15,864 bases of DNA from NCBI GenBank assembly GCA_022181005.1, contig BQMV01000012.1, forward strand, positions 1-15,864. Reading direction: 5' to 3'. Position numbers and translations under genes: made by a program. Under the pieces are notes generated by a model that was given only the letters and a program-made list of their open reading frames with translations, was not told where the DNA came from and ran no database searches. Shown in pieces: positions 1 to 7,438 of this stretch (position 1 is the first letter of the stretch; every line of letters starts with the position of its first letter). The stretch comes from Anaerolineaceae bacterium. Lineage in GTDB: Bacteria > Chloroflexota > Anaerolineae > Anaerolineales > Villigracilaceae.

Positions 1-92
1 TTGTATGTTTCTCGTTTTTTTTTTTTCAAGCAGAAGACGGCATACGAGATAAGGCCACGTGACTGGAGTTCAGACGTGTGCTCTTCCGATCT
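1..92. other. Illumina P7/TruSeq adapter left on the contig end (not genomic)
   Basis: Bases 27-50 are the P7 flow-cell primer, 51-58 are an 8-base index (aaggccac), and 59-92 are the TruSeq read-2 adapter ending in ctcttccgatct. Read on the other strand the index is GTGGCCTT, which I recognise as TruSeq LT index 20. The 12-T run at 15-26 matches the poly-A often seen when a read runs past the adapter. Bases 1-14 are unassigned read-end sequence. The order of parts is what read-through of a short insert gives. Nothing in 1-92 should be treated as organism DNA. Confidence 0.98.
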
Positions 93-1460
93 GTCGAAAC
101 CGTTCGCAAGACAGCCTGGGAGGACTATCAAAAGCCAATCCTCGAAGAGCGCGAAGAAGTGATGGACATACTAGACGAGATCGCCGGTAATTCGCGCCAT
201 GCATCGGATTTGAGCCGCATCAAAGAACAATTAGCCGCCATTCCCGCGCCGTTGCGGCGCGACATCCATAGCGCAGCGCATGAAGCGTTGCGGACCTTGC
301 GCGCTGAGTCAAACCCGACGAAGCAGACTCTCGTTCAATGGAAGAACGCGCGCGAGGCGGAAAATCAGGAGCGTTACGGTTCCCTGCTGTACGACGGGTC
401 GGTTGCCGCAGTGCCCGAAGTGAAGCCAGTCTACTCGGATGCGTCGCCTACGCTGATGGGATTCGAAATCGTCAACGCCGGCTTCGACGCTATTTTGGCG
501 CGTAACCCGCGCGTGATCGCGTTCGGCGAAGACGTCGGTCATTTGGGAGACGTGAACCAGGGATTCAAAGGAATGCAGGAAAAATATGGAGCGTTGCGCG
601 TGACTGATACCGGCATCCGTGAAGCGACGATCCTTGGGCAGGCGATCGGTATGGCAATGCGCGGATTGCGCCCGATCTGTGAAATTCAATACCTCGATTA
701 CATTTTATTCGCGTTGCAAACCATGTCCGACGACCTATCCACATTGCATTGGCGCACAGCGGGCGGGCAATCGGCGCCGGTGATCGTGCGCACGCGCGGA
801 CATCGGCTGGAAGGCATTTGGCATTCCGGTTCGCCTATGGCAGGCATCATCCATCTTGTGCGCGGCATGAACGTACTGGTTCCGCGCGATATGACGCGCG
901 CAGTCGGTTTTTATAACACGTTGCTGCAAGCCGACGAACCCGCTCTTGTTGTAGAAGTGCTGAACAGTTATCGCTATAAGGAAACGCTGCCCGATAACCT
1001 CGGCGAATTCACCGTTCCGCTGGGCGTGCCGGAAGTGATTCGCGAAGGAAGCGACATCACGCTGGTCACCTACGGCGCGTGCTGCCGCTTCACGATGGAA
1101 GCGGCTCAGAAGCTATCGGAAGCGGGTATTGAGGCGGAAGTCATTGATGTACAGTCGCTTCTGCCGTTCGATGTGCATGGGCGAATTGTCGAATCACTGA
1201 AGAAAACGAATCGCATTGTGTTTATAGACGAGGATGTGCCCGGCGGAACATCCGCGTATATGATGCGAGAAGTAATCGAAAAACAAGGCGGTTATTTCCA
1301 TTTAGATTCGCCTGCGCGGACGTTATCGGGACAGGCACACCGACCCGCGGCAGGCAGCGACGGCGACTATTGGAGCAAACCGAACGTCGAAACAATCTTC
1401 GACGCGGCGTATGAGGTTATGAACGAAGTGGATCCAAACCGATACCCGGCGATCCTTTAA
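93..1460 (+). CDS. 2-oxoacid dehydrogenase E1 component, fused alpha/beta type, 3' part only
   Basis: This is the thiamine-diphosphate-dependent decarboxylase subunit of a pyruvate or branched-chain 2-oxoacid dehydrogenase complex. It passes the acyl group to the lipoyl arm of E2, which is encoded next. About 455 codons remain. Counting gtc at 93 as residue 1, residues 1-115 look like the end of an alpha subunit plus a charged linker. From about 118 the beta (transketolase-like pyrimidine) domain begins, with GEDVG at 145-149, the RVTDTGIREATILGQAIG stretch at 169-186 and GLRPICEIQYLDY at 191-203. A C-terminal transketolase domain follows (VTYG, then RTLSGQA near the end). Alpha and beta in one chain indicates the fused E1 known from Bacteroidota and Chloroflexota. 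The 5' end is lost to the contig edge, not to mutation. An ORF caller would start at the GTG at 78, but its first five codons are adapter. The exact substrate cannot be read from this fragment. Confidence 0.9.
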   Translation, partial: VETVRKTAWEDYQKPILEEREEVMDILDEIAGNSRHASDLSRIKEQLAAIPAPLRRDIHSAAHEALRTLRAESNPTKQTLVQWKNAREAENQERYGSLLYDGSVAAVPEVKPVYSDASPTLMGFEIVNAGFDAILARNPRVIAFGEDVGHLGDVNQGFKGMQEKYGALRVTDTGIREATILGQAIGMAMRGLRPICEIQYLDYILFALQTMSDDLSTLHWRTAGGQSAPVIVRTRGHRLEGIWHSGSPMAGIIHLVRGMNVLVPRDMTRAVGFYNTLLQADEPALVVEVLNSYRYKETLPDNLGEFTVPLGVPEVIREGSDITLVTYGACCRFTMEAAQKLSEAGIEAEVIDVQSLLPFDVHGRIVESLKKTNRIVFIDEDVPGGTSAYMMREVIEKQGGYFHLDSPARTLSGQAHRPAAGSDGDYWSKPNVETIFDAAYEVMNEVDPNRYPAIL

Positions 1461-1481
1461 TTCGGCGATAAAGGAGAATTC

Positions 1482-2711
1482 ATGGCAACAAAAGTCTTGG
1501 TTCCATTGCTCGGCGAGGGCGTTGAAGAAGTAACGGTCATTAAGTGGCTGAAAAAAGAAGGCGATACGATCGCGGAGTTCGAACCGCTGCTCGAAGTGAA
1601 TACAGATAAGGTGGATACGGAAGTCCCTGCGCCCGCGTCTGGAACGGTGCTGAGGATCGTGGCAGAAGAAGGCGCGCCCGCGAAAGTCGGTTCTTTGTTG
1701 GCGATCATTGGCGCGCCGGGCGAAGCGATTGAGGGTGGGCGCGCGCCATCAAGTAAAAAACAAGCGGAAGCGGTCAAGCCGGAAACAGTCGTTCAACCGG
1801 CGGCTTCGGTTCAATCGTCGGTCGCCGTCAAAGACCTTGGATTCATTTCGCCTGTCGTCGCCAGAATTGCGGCGGAGCATGGCGTTAATTTACAGCAAAT
1901 CGCCGGTACTGGCTTGAATGGACGAATTACAAAGAACGACGTGCTGGCATACGTCGAGAGCGGAGGACCAAAAACGGCAGAACGGGCGCCTCAAGCGCCA
2001 GCGTTCCAAGCGCCAAGCCTTGCGCCAGTTGGGGAAGATCAACTCATCAAGCATTCCACGATGCGTCGAGCCATCGCGGAACATATGGTCATGTCGAAGC
2101 GCACTTCACCGCATGTGCTGAGCGTGATGGAAGCGGACATGAAAAATATTGTGCAACATCGCTCTGCAAACAAGGAAGCCTTTGCGCGCGATGGAGTCAA
2201 CCTGACGTTTACCGCCTATTTTATGATGGCGTTGGTTGCAGGCTTGAAAAGTTACCCGCTCGTCAATTCGTCTTGGACGGACGAAGGCGTGCTGGTTCAT
2301 AGAGCAGTTAACTTGGGCATGGCGACGTCGCTCGGCGAGGAAGGGTTAATCGTTCCAGTCATCAAAAACGCGGATAATCTATCTTTGCTGGCGATGGCGC
2401 GCACGATTAACGATTTGGCGATGCGCGCACGCGCTAAAAAACTTCAACCCGACGAGGTTAAAGGCGGCACGTTCACACTGACCAATCATGGCATTGGCGG
2501 ATCGTTGTTTGCCTCTCCGGTGATCAATCAGCCGCAATGCGGCATTTTGGGAACGGGCGCGATGCAGAAACGCGTCGTGGTTGTTGACGATGCGATCGCG
2601 ATCCGCCCAATGGTGTATTTATCGTTTGTGTTCGATCATCGGATTCTCGACGGCGCGTCAGCGGATAGCTTTTTGACGAAGGTGAAGCAAACGCTGGAGG
2701 ATTGGAAATAA
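1482..2711 (+). CDS. 2-oxoacid dehydrogenase E2 (dihydrolipoamide acyltransferase)
   Basis: This 409-residue subunit forms the core of the 2-oxoacid dehydrogenase complex and transfers the acyl group from lipoamide to CoA. Domains in order: one lipoyl domain at about 1-78, with the lipoylated lysine K43 in NTDKVDTE; a linker; the peripheral subunit-binding domain at about 122-158 (ISPVVARIA...GRITKNDV); a second Ala/Pro-rich linker; and the catalytic acyltransferase domain at about 187-409. The catalytic motif FDHRILDG is at 384-391, with H386 and D390. A single lipoyl domain and this length are usual for the family. The ATG at 1482 follows AAGGAG (1471-1476) by 5 bases. It starts 21 bases after the E1 stop, so the two are co-transcribed. 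No E3 (lipoamide dehydrogenase) is present here. Acyl specificity (acetyl or branched-chain) is not resolved. Confidence 0.95.
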   Translation: MATKVLVPLLGEGVEEVTVIKWLKKEGDTIAEFEPLLEVNTDKVDTEVPAPASGTVLRIVAEEGAPAKVGSLLAIIGAPGEAIEGGRAPSSKKQAEAVKPETVVQPAASVQSSVAVKDLGFISPVVARIAAEHGVNLQQIAGTGLNGRITKNDVLAYVESGGPKTAERAPQAPAFQAPSLAPVGEDQLIKHSTMRRAIAEHMVMSKRTSPHVLSVMEADMKNIVQHRSANKEAFARDGVNLTFTAYFMMALVAGLKSYPLVNSSWTDEGVLVHRAVNLGMATSLGEEGLIVPVIKNADNLSLLAMARTINDLAMRARAKKLQPDEVKGGTFTLTNHGIGGSLFASPVINQPQCGILGTGAMQKRVVVVDDAIAIRPMVYLSFVFDHRILDGASADSFLTKVKQTLEDWK

Positions 2712-2749
2712 CGTCCGGCGCGTTCGTCTAAGGTTTAAGAGGACCTGCC

Positions 2750-2802
2750 GCATATCGTCCCGAAACAGGCGCGCTCCGTCTGCCTCGGGGCGATACGCTT
2801 TT
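2750..2802 (+). terminator. Rho-independent terminator after the E1-E2 operon
   Basis: A long hairpin pairs 2750-2763 with 2785-2798 (one A-C mismatch and one G-T wobble). It continues after a bulge with GGC at 2768-2770 against GCC at 2782-2784, and is followed by TTTT at 2799-2802. It lies between two convergent genes, and its T-tract overlaps the TAA stop of slyD. On the minus strand the hairpin is not followed by a T-run, so it should work mainly for the plus-strand genes. Confidence 0.7.
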
Positions 2803-3292
2803 AATCGTGATGAGCTCCATCCTCATGCGCGTGCCCGTGTTCCAGCTCTTCTGCGGTAGGCTCGCGCAACGCGACAACTTTTACATAAAAATGCAATTCA
2901 GCGCCAGCCAGCGGATGATTGAAATTGAGCGTAATGAGTTCATCGTCCATACTTTCGATGCGGGCGAGCCGCGAGTTATCTTCATTGTCGCTTACATTAA
3001 GTTCTTCGCCGATCTCAAGGGGGATATGTTCGGGAAATTCCGAACGCGGGATTTGCATAAAGGCTTCCTCATCGAATTCGCCATATCCGTCTTCGGGCTG
3101 CACGACCACATTTTTGCTGTCGCCGACCTTCATGCCGATGAGTTCCGCTTCCAAGCCGGGCACGATGTTGTCATAGCCTGCAAGAAACCATAAGGGACCT
3201 TCTCCGACAGAACTATCTAATAATTTTCCATCCACTTTCAGCGCGTATTCGATAGAGACGACCGCATTCGCTTGCACAGATTCAATGCTCAT
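2801..3292 (-). CDS. slyD: FKBP-type peptidyl-prolyl cis-trans isomerase, SlyD-like
   Basis: This 163-residue cytoplasmic prolyl isomerase and chaperone has the SlyD layout. The split FKBP domain occupies about 1-72 and 126-145, including the conserved start of the fold (VSIEYALKVDGKLLDSS), a GLEAELIGMKVGD stretch at 46-58 and NHPLAG at 125-130. An insert-in-flap chaperone domain sits between them at about 73-124. The C-terminal tail has five histidines in residues 152-162 (EHGHAHEDGAHHD), a short version of the metal-binding tail of SlyD, so nickel or zinc binding is plausible. There is no signal peptide. The ATG at 3292 has AAAGGA 7 bases upstream. The gene is single, convergent to E2 and divergent from the ATP-grasp gene. 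Confidence 0.93.
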   Translation of the reverse strand: MSIESVQANAVVSIEYALKVDGKLLDSSVGEGPLWFLAGYDNIVPGLEAELIGMKVGDSKNVVVQPEDGYGEFDEEAFMQIPRSEFPEHIPLEIGEELNVSDNEDNSRLARIESMDDELITLNFNHPLAGAELHFYVKVVALREPTAEELEHGHAHEDGAHHD

Positions 3293-3420
3293 GATTCTGT
3301 CCTTTCTCGTTTGAATTGGCGTCGGCGCACATATTGAAGAGCGAGCGCAATTTATCCAACTAAGGGGAGGGCATACGCAAGCGGATAATTCTGGAGCGCC
3401 AAAACCATTTGAATATGTTA

Positions 3421-3429
3421 ATTGTATCA
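3421..3429 (-). promoter_or_regulatory. Possible extended -10 for slyD
   Basis: On the minus strand the bases read TGATACAAT, an extended -10 (TGnTACAAT). Transcription from here would leave a leader of roughly 120 bases before the slyD ATG. No good -35 is visible, and nearer weak candidates (for example CAATAT) exist, so the assignment is tentative. Confidence 0.35.
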
Positions 3430-3469
3430 GCGGAAGAGAAATAGGTCGCGGGGAAGTTTCTCAGCGCTC

Positions 3470-3499
3470 TTGCTTCTTGCGCGCTTCTTCCTTTACAAT
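3470..3499 (+). promoter_or_regulatory. Promoter of the ATP-grasp gene, apparently leaderless
   Basis: TTGCTT at 3470-3475 and TACAAT at 3494-3499 are 18 bases apart. Only 6 bases separate the -10 from the ATG at 3506, so transcription would start at or next to the ATG. There is no Shine-Dalgarno in front of this ATG. The site lies inside an upstream extension of the same frame beginning at 3422, which argues that the extension is not translated. Confidence 0.5.
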
Positions 3500-3505
3500 C
3501 TTCCT

Positions 3506-4390
3506 ATGCATTTCGATATTTGTCTTCCATGGTACTGGGAATACGATCTGGATTTTGTGCGTTATGTTGAAGACGCCTGCCGCGCACAAGGTTTAACCTT
3601 TTGGCAAATTACGCCCGACACCTTACTGGAATCCGTCACCGCGTTGTATCAAGGCGAGCGCTCATTTAGCGTTTTGTTAGATCGTTCGCAGGGCGACGAT
3701 CGTTTTCTTCCCATCAATAATTGGGCGTGGGAATACAACAAACGCCGCATTAATCCGCCTGAGCTTTCCGCATGGTCTGAAGATAAAGCCACTATGCACC
3801 TTGAACTTATCAGCGCGGGTCTGCATACGCCGCACACTATCATCTTGCCGCCCTTCCTTGAGCAACCCGCCATTCCCCAACTTGACCTTTCGGCGCTGGG
3901 AAGTCATTTCGTGATTAAGCCTTCTCACGGCGGGGGCAGCGAAGGCGTTGTGCTTGGCGCATCTTCGCTTGATCAGATTTTGCGCGCGCGTTTGGAATTC
4001 CCTGAACAAAAGTATCTTATACAGTCAACGATTACGCCGCGCACCATTCATGGGCGCCCTGCCTGGTTTCGAGTGTTCTACGCGGCTGGAAAAACATACC
4101 CGTGCTGGTGGCATCCGTTGACGCATGTCTTCGCAACGGTTGCGCCATCAGAGGAGTACAAATATGAACTTGCCCCGCTGCATAAAATGACTCAACGCAT
4201 CGCTTCAATCTGTCGTTTAGATTGGTTTACTACGGAAATCGCGCTTACCTTGGAGGCGTTTATCGCCGTAGATTACGTCAATGATCAGATTGATACGCGC
4301 ATCCAATCGAAAGCGGTGGACGGCGCGCCGGATGAAGTGATAAGAAGCGTTGCAGAACAGTTAGTTGGGTTGGCGAAAGACAGCTTGTAG
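3506..4390 (+). CDS. ATP-grasp domain protein, substrate unknown
   Basis: This 294-residue protein looks like an ATP-grasp ligase, an enzyme that uses ATP to activate a carboxylate and join it to an amine or thiol. The N-terminal third (1-90) resembles a pre-ATP-grasp domain. K94 lies where the first ATP-binding lysine is expected, followed by an SAGLHTP stretch. FVIKPSHGGGSEGVV at 135-149 gives the second lysine (K138) and the glycine-rich loop. YLIQSTI at 170-176 is the adenine-side strand, and AVDYVNDQIDTR at 254-265 supplies likely Mg-binding D256 and N259. The usual final E-x-N is replaced by this D-Y-V-N-D pattern. There is no signal peptide. The frame is open back to 3422, but residues there are basic low-quality sequence and the promoter lies within it, so M at 3506 is preferred. 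It stands alone and its stop is 11 bases from that of the convergent kinase gene, so context gives no hint of substrate. Confidence 0.75.
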   Translation: MHFDICLPWYWEYDLDFVRYVEDACRAQGLTFWQITPDTLLESVTALYQGERSFSVLLDRSQGDDRFLPINNWAWEYNKRRINPPELSAWSEDKATMHLELISAGLHTPHTIILPPFLEQPAIPQLDLSALGSHFVIKPSHGGGSEGVVLGASSLDQILRARLEFPEQKYLIQSTITPRTIHGRPAWFRVFYAAGKTYPCWWHPLTHVFATVAPSEEYKYELAPLHKMTQRIASICRLDWFTTEIALTLEAFIAVDYVNDQIDTRIQSKAVDGAPDEVIRSVAEQLVGLAKDSL

Positions 4391-4401
4391 CGAAAAATTC
4401 T

Positions 4402-6393
4402 CTATGGCGCAGGTCGTAACGCCGGCTGCAGGCTGCTGCGCGGCAATAAAAAGCCGTCGGGGAGCTCGATGGGCGTAAGCGGAGCGCCGGCTTCAAGGTC
4501 TGCAAGAGGCGCGTAGTACAGAGCCGAGTTGCCGCTGTCAAATTTTTGAAAGGCAAATAAGACGTATTTGCCATCGGGGCTAAAGCGCGCGTCGCGGTAA
4601 CAACATGCGCCTTCAATGGGGTTAAGGAGCGTTTTTCGGTGAGTTGCGCTGTCGTATAAATAGAGATCGCCATAACCATTATTGCGAACGTCGTCGTTTA
4701 ACAGAAATAACGCCTCGCCATTCCAGTCGAAACTTGCGATCCGTTTTGCGCTTTCTTTGTTGGCGAAGGCGAAGTTCAAGCCGGGAATTTTATCGAGGCG
4801 GGTGAGTCCGATATTTGCGCAATTAGAAAGGACAATGTTAAGCAACACCACTTGATCGGAAGTGATTAATTCGGTGTCAATAATACGCGCGGCAAGACGC
4901 TTCATATCGTTGGACCAAAGCGCTTCGCGGAATGGGAAGGTAGAGTAGAAGCAGTTATCTTTTCTCGCCGTCAGGTTGAAGCGCGTGTCCATTTTCTTCA
5001 GCGCATCTATATCAAATGGGAGAATATTAAGCGTGCGTTGAACGCTGATCGCAACATAGGCTCCGTCTGGCGAGACGCGAAACCCTTCCAGCGTTTCGCC
5101 AAGGTTGAAGCAGACGATTTGCTCAACGCGTTTCGTGTCGCCGTACACCATGAAAGCGCAATTGCGCGATAGGTAGACCAGCCGATTGCCAGAAATCCAT
5201 TGCAGGTTTGTTTTGGCTGAATTTTCCGTTCGCACTTGTATCAATTCGCTTCCATCTACATTCATAAAGTACAGCTCATTTCCTGAGAGGAAGGCAATCT
5301 GATCCGCTCCGCCGGGCGCGAGCGGTATGCTTGGGATAATTTTTGTCGCGGTAGGCATGATTGTCGGCGTTGGAACTGGTATGTCAGTGGGGGGAATAGT
5401 TGCAGGGCTAACGATGAAGATTTCGGTCGGCGTTGAAGCGGGAGCGGCGAAAGGCAATCGTTCGCGCATAGCGAGAGTCCCGAATACCAGCATCGAAAGC
5501 GCGATGCCGACGCCGATCCACAACGCTTTTGGAATCGCAGTTCGCGCGCGCGACAAGGTTGAAGGCGGAACTAACTGTTCATCGCCAAATGCTGCGCGGC
5601 TTAATGCGCGCGCAAGGTCAAGCGCGTCGCGATAACGTTGTTCCTTGTCTTTCGCCATCGCAGTTTTGACGATAGTGTCTACTTCGGAGGGCAGGTCTGG
5701 TCTTAATTTTAAAATATCAGGAACGGGTTCGTTAAGATGACGGAGCGTAACGCCGATTACCGTCGAGCCGTCGTAGGGACGTTCGCCGGTTAACATTTCA
5801 TACAAAATCGCGCCAAGACCGTAGATATCGGTGCGACGATCTACTCGCTCGCCGCGCGCCTGTTCGGGGCTGATGTAAGCGGGCGTGCCTATAATCTCGT
5901 TGCCTGTGATGGAAACCGCCGACTCGGTCAATTTAGCGATTCCGAAATCGGACAGATAAGGGTTGTTGTCGCTGTCGAAAAGGACATTATCGGGTTTGAT
6001 GTCGCGATGAACGATGTTGCGCGCATGGGCGTAATCGAGCGCGGAGGCGAGCTTTCCGATGATTGACGCGGCTTCCTGAAGCGAGAGTTTCCCCTTTTTG
6101 ATCTTATCCGAAAGCGTGCCTCCAGGCATGTAGCGCATCACAAAAAAAGGCTGGCTTTCTTCTTCGCCTACGTCGTAGACTGGCACGATCGCCGGATGCT
6201 CGAGCGACGCGATTAATTTTAATTCACGTTTAAAGCGAGAGCGGTTGAGCAGGTTGTTCTGCAACTCACGCGGCAACATCTTAATCGCCACTTCGCGATT
6301 CGAACTTGGGTCTTGAGCGCGATACGTTGCCGCCATTCCGCCCTGCCCAAACGCCGATTTAATCTTATACCTGCCGATTTTGTCAGGAAACAT
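4402..6393 (-). CDS. Transmembrane Ser/Thr protein kinase with C-terminal propeller-like sensor domain
   Basis: This 663-residue PknB-type kinase has a catalytic domain at about 8-268. Visible features are the glycine loop GQGGMAATY (16-24), catalytic K38, helix-C E57, HRDIKPDN (129-136) with D131 as base, DFG at 149-151 and SPEQ at 175-178 ending the activation loop. All key residues are present, so it should be active. A single membrane helix spans about 290-308. A Pro/Thr-rich stalk follows (about 315-352), then an outside region (about 355-663) with repeats such as FRVSPDGAYVAI and ARFSPDGKYVLFA, typical of TolB/WD40-like beta-propellers. The outer part has several cysteines. This is the layout of a receptor kinase sensing something outside the membrane. 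No PASTA repeats are present. No phosphatase is nearby. The ligand is unknown. Confidence 0.93.
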   Translation of the reverse strand: MFPDKIGRYKIKSAFGQGGMAATYRAQDPSSNREVAIKMLPRELQNNLLNRSRFKRELKLIASLEHPAIVPVYDVGEEESQPFFVMRYMPGGTLSDKIKKGKLSLQEAASIIGKLASALDYAHARNIVHRDIKPDNVLFDSDNNPYLSDFGIAKLTESAVSITGNEIIGTPAYISPEQARGERVDRRTDIYGLGAILYEMLTGERPYDGSTVIGVTLRHLNEPVPDILKLRPDLPSEVDTIVKTAMAKDKEQRYRDALDLARALSRAAFGDEQLVPPSTLSRARTAIPKALWIGVGIALSMLVFGTLAMRERLPFAAPASTPTEIFIVSPATIPPTDIPVPTPTIMPTATKIIPSIPLAPGGADQIAFLSGNELYFMNVDGSELIQVRTENSAKTNLQWISGNRLVYLSRNCAFMVYGDTKRVEQIVCFNLGETLEGFRVSPDGAYVAISVQRTLNILPFDIDALKKMDTRFNLTARKDNCFYSTFPFREALWSNDMKRLAARIIDTELITSDQVVLLNIVLSNCANIGLTRLDKIPGLNFAFANKESAKRIASFDWNGEALFLLNDDVRNNGYGDLYLYDSATHRKTLLNPIEGACCYRDARFSPDGKYVLFAFQKFDSGNSALYYAPLADLEAGAPLTPIELPDGFLLPRSSLQPALRPAP

Positions 6394-6402
6394 ACCCTCT
6401 CA

Positions 6403-6430
6403 AGTATATCAAAAGTAGAAGCGCACGCAA
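6403..6430 (-). promoter_or_regulatory. Promoter of the kinase gene
   Basis: On the minus strand TTGCGT (6425-6430) is followed after 16 bases by TATACT (6403-6408), with TG one base upstream (6410-6411), giving an extended -10. Nine bases separate it from the kinase ATG at 6393, so the transcript would have at most a few leader bases. A GAGAGG lies only 2 bases from the ATG, too close for a normal Shine-Dalgarno. Confidence 0.55.
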
Positions 6431-6434
6431 ACGA

Positions 6435-6454
6435 CGGGAGAATGCCCTCTCCCG
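6435..6454 (-). terminator. Possible hairpin terminator after folD
   Basis: CGGGAGA at 6435-6441 pairs perfectly with TCTCCCG at 6448-6454 around a 6-base loop. On the minus strand it lies about 30 bases after the folD stop, but is followed only by TCGTTTG, a poor T-tract. It sits just upstream of the -35 of the kinase promoter, so it could insulate the kinase from folD. Confidence 0.4.
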
Positions 6455-6484
6455 GCGAATTTCTCCGCTATTTTATTTGGCGGA

Positions 6485-7363
6485 TTACGGGTCTTGCATT
6501 TCCGCTGCGCGGAGGGTGTTGCGCATGAGCATAGCGATTGTCATCGGTCCTACCCCGCCCGGCACTGGCGTGATGAATCCTGCGGCTTCCTTTGCTTCCT
6601 CAAAATTGACGTCGCCCACAAGACGGTAGCCGCTTTTTCTCGTCGCATCCGGTTTGGAATTAATGCCTACGTCAATGATCGCTGCGCCGGGTTTTATCCA
6701 ATCGCCGCGCACGAATTCCGCTTTGCCGATGGCGGCGATGAGAATATCTGCGCCGCGCACAACGTCCGGTAAATCTTTTGTGCGCGAATGGCACACGGTG
6801 ACGGTGGCGTTTTTGCCGATGAGCAACAGCGCCGCCGGCATGCCTACAATATTTGAACGACCCAGCACAACCGCGTTAGCGCCCTCAATTTGCACATCCG
6901 CTTGTTCGAGAAGGTAGATACACCCTGCCGGCGTACAAGGGATGAATAACGGCGCGCGTCCTTTTTGCGCCAGCCGGCCGATATTAAGCGGCGAGAATCC
7001 ATCCACGTCTTTATTCGCGCTGATCAGTTGTAGAACGCGCTCTTCGTTTATGTGAGACGGCAGCGGCAGTTGCGTCAAAATCCCATGAACGGCTGGGTCG
7101 TCATCCAGCGCTTGGACGACCTTTTCCAACTCCTCCTGCGAAATATCGCCGGGCAAGTTCCGGCTTATCGAGCCCATGCCTAATTCGGCGCAGGCTTTTT
7201 GTTTGGATGAAACATACGTCGCTGAATCCATGCGATCGCCTACCAATACAGTGGCGAGCGTCGGCTTCGTTTTCCCGGCGGCAAGACGTTCCGTTACCGC
7301 CGCGGCGACTTGGACGCGCAATTGTTGCGCAATCGCTTTTCCATCAATCAGTTGGGCTGTCAT
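6485..7363 (-). CDS. folD: Bifunctional methylenetetrahydrofolate dehydrogenase / methenyltetrahydrofolate cyclohydrolase
   Basis: FolD interconverts 5,10-methylene-, 5,10-methenyl- and 10-formyl-tetrahydrofolate with NADP, supplying one-carbon units for purines and formyl-methionine. The 292 residues match the usual length. The catalytic pair Y50 and K54 is in ATYVSSKQKACAELG. Other conserved parts are GILTQLPLP (94-102, with Q98), KDVDGF (118-123, with D121), PCTPAG (142-147), the NADP-binding GRSNIVGMP (168-176) and PVPGGVGPMT (266-275). All known active-site residues are present. The ATG at 7363 is set by a strong AGGAGG 6 bases upstream. It lies in the same direction as mtaB, 75 bases away, but has its own candidate promoter. 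Confidence 0.97.
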   Translation of the reverse strand: MTAQLIDGKAIAQQLRVQVAAAVTERLAAGKTKPTLATVLVGDRMDSATYVSSKQKACAELGMGSISRNLPGDISQEELEKVVQALDDDPAVHGILTQLPLPSHINEERVLQLISANKDVDGFSPLNIGRLAQKGRAPLFIPCTPAGCIYLLEQADVQIEGANAVVLGRSNIVGMPAALLLIGKNATVTVCHSRTKDLPDVVRGADILIAAIGKAEFVRGDWIKPGAAIIDVGINSKPDATRKSGYRLVGDVNFEEAKEAAGFITPVPGGVGPMTIAMLMRNTLRAAEMQDP

Positions 7364-7369
7364 GGCGTT

Positions 7370-7399
7370 CCTCCTAAAGTTGACGTCGCTCTTATTGTA
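7370..7399 (-). promoter_or_regulatory. folD -10 box and strong ribosome binding site
   Basis: On the minus strand TACAAT (7394-7399) precedes a short leader containing AGGAGG (7370-7375), 6 bases before the folD ATG. No clear -35 is seen. This is a conventional leadered start, unlike several neighbours that lack a Shine-Dalgarno. Confidence 0.5.
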
Positions 7400-7438
7400 C
7401 AGCCTGTTCCTCGATCCCCCTAGTGACGCTTATCATCT

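Noticed and set aside
3422..3505. A 28-residue N-terminal extension of the ATP-grasp protein
   Set aside because: It is a basic, low-complexity stretch that contains the likely promoter, and the conserved part begins at the ATG at 3506.
4391..4401. A terminator between the convergent ATP-grasp and kinase genes
   Set aside because: Only 11 bases lie between the stops and no hairpin with a T-tract is visible.
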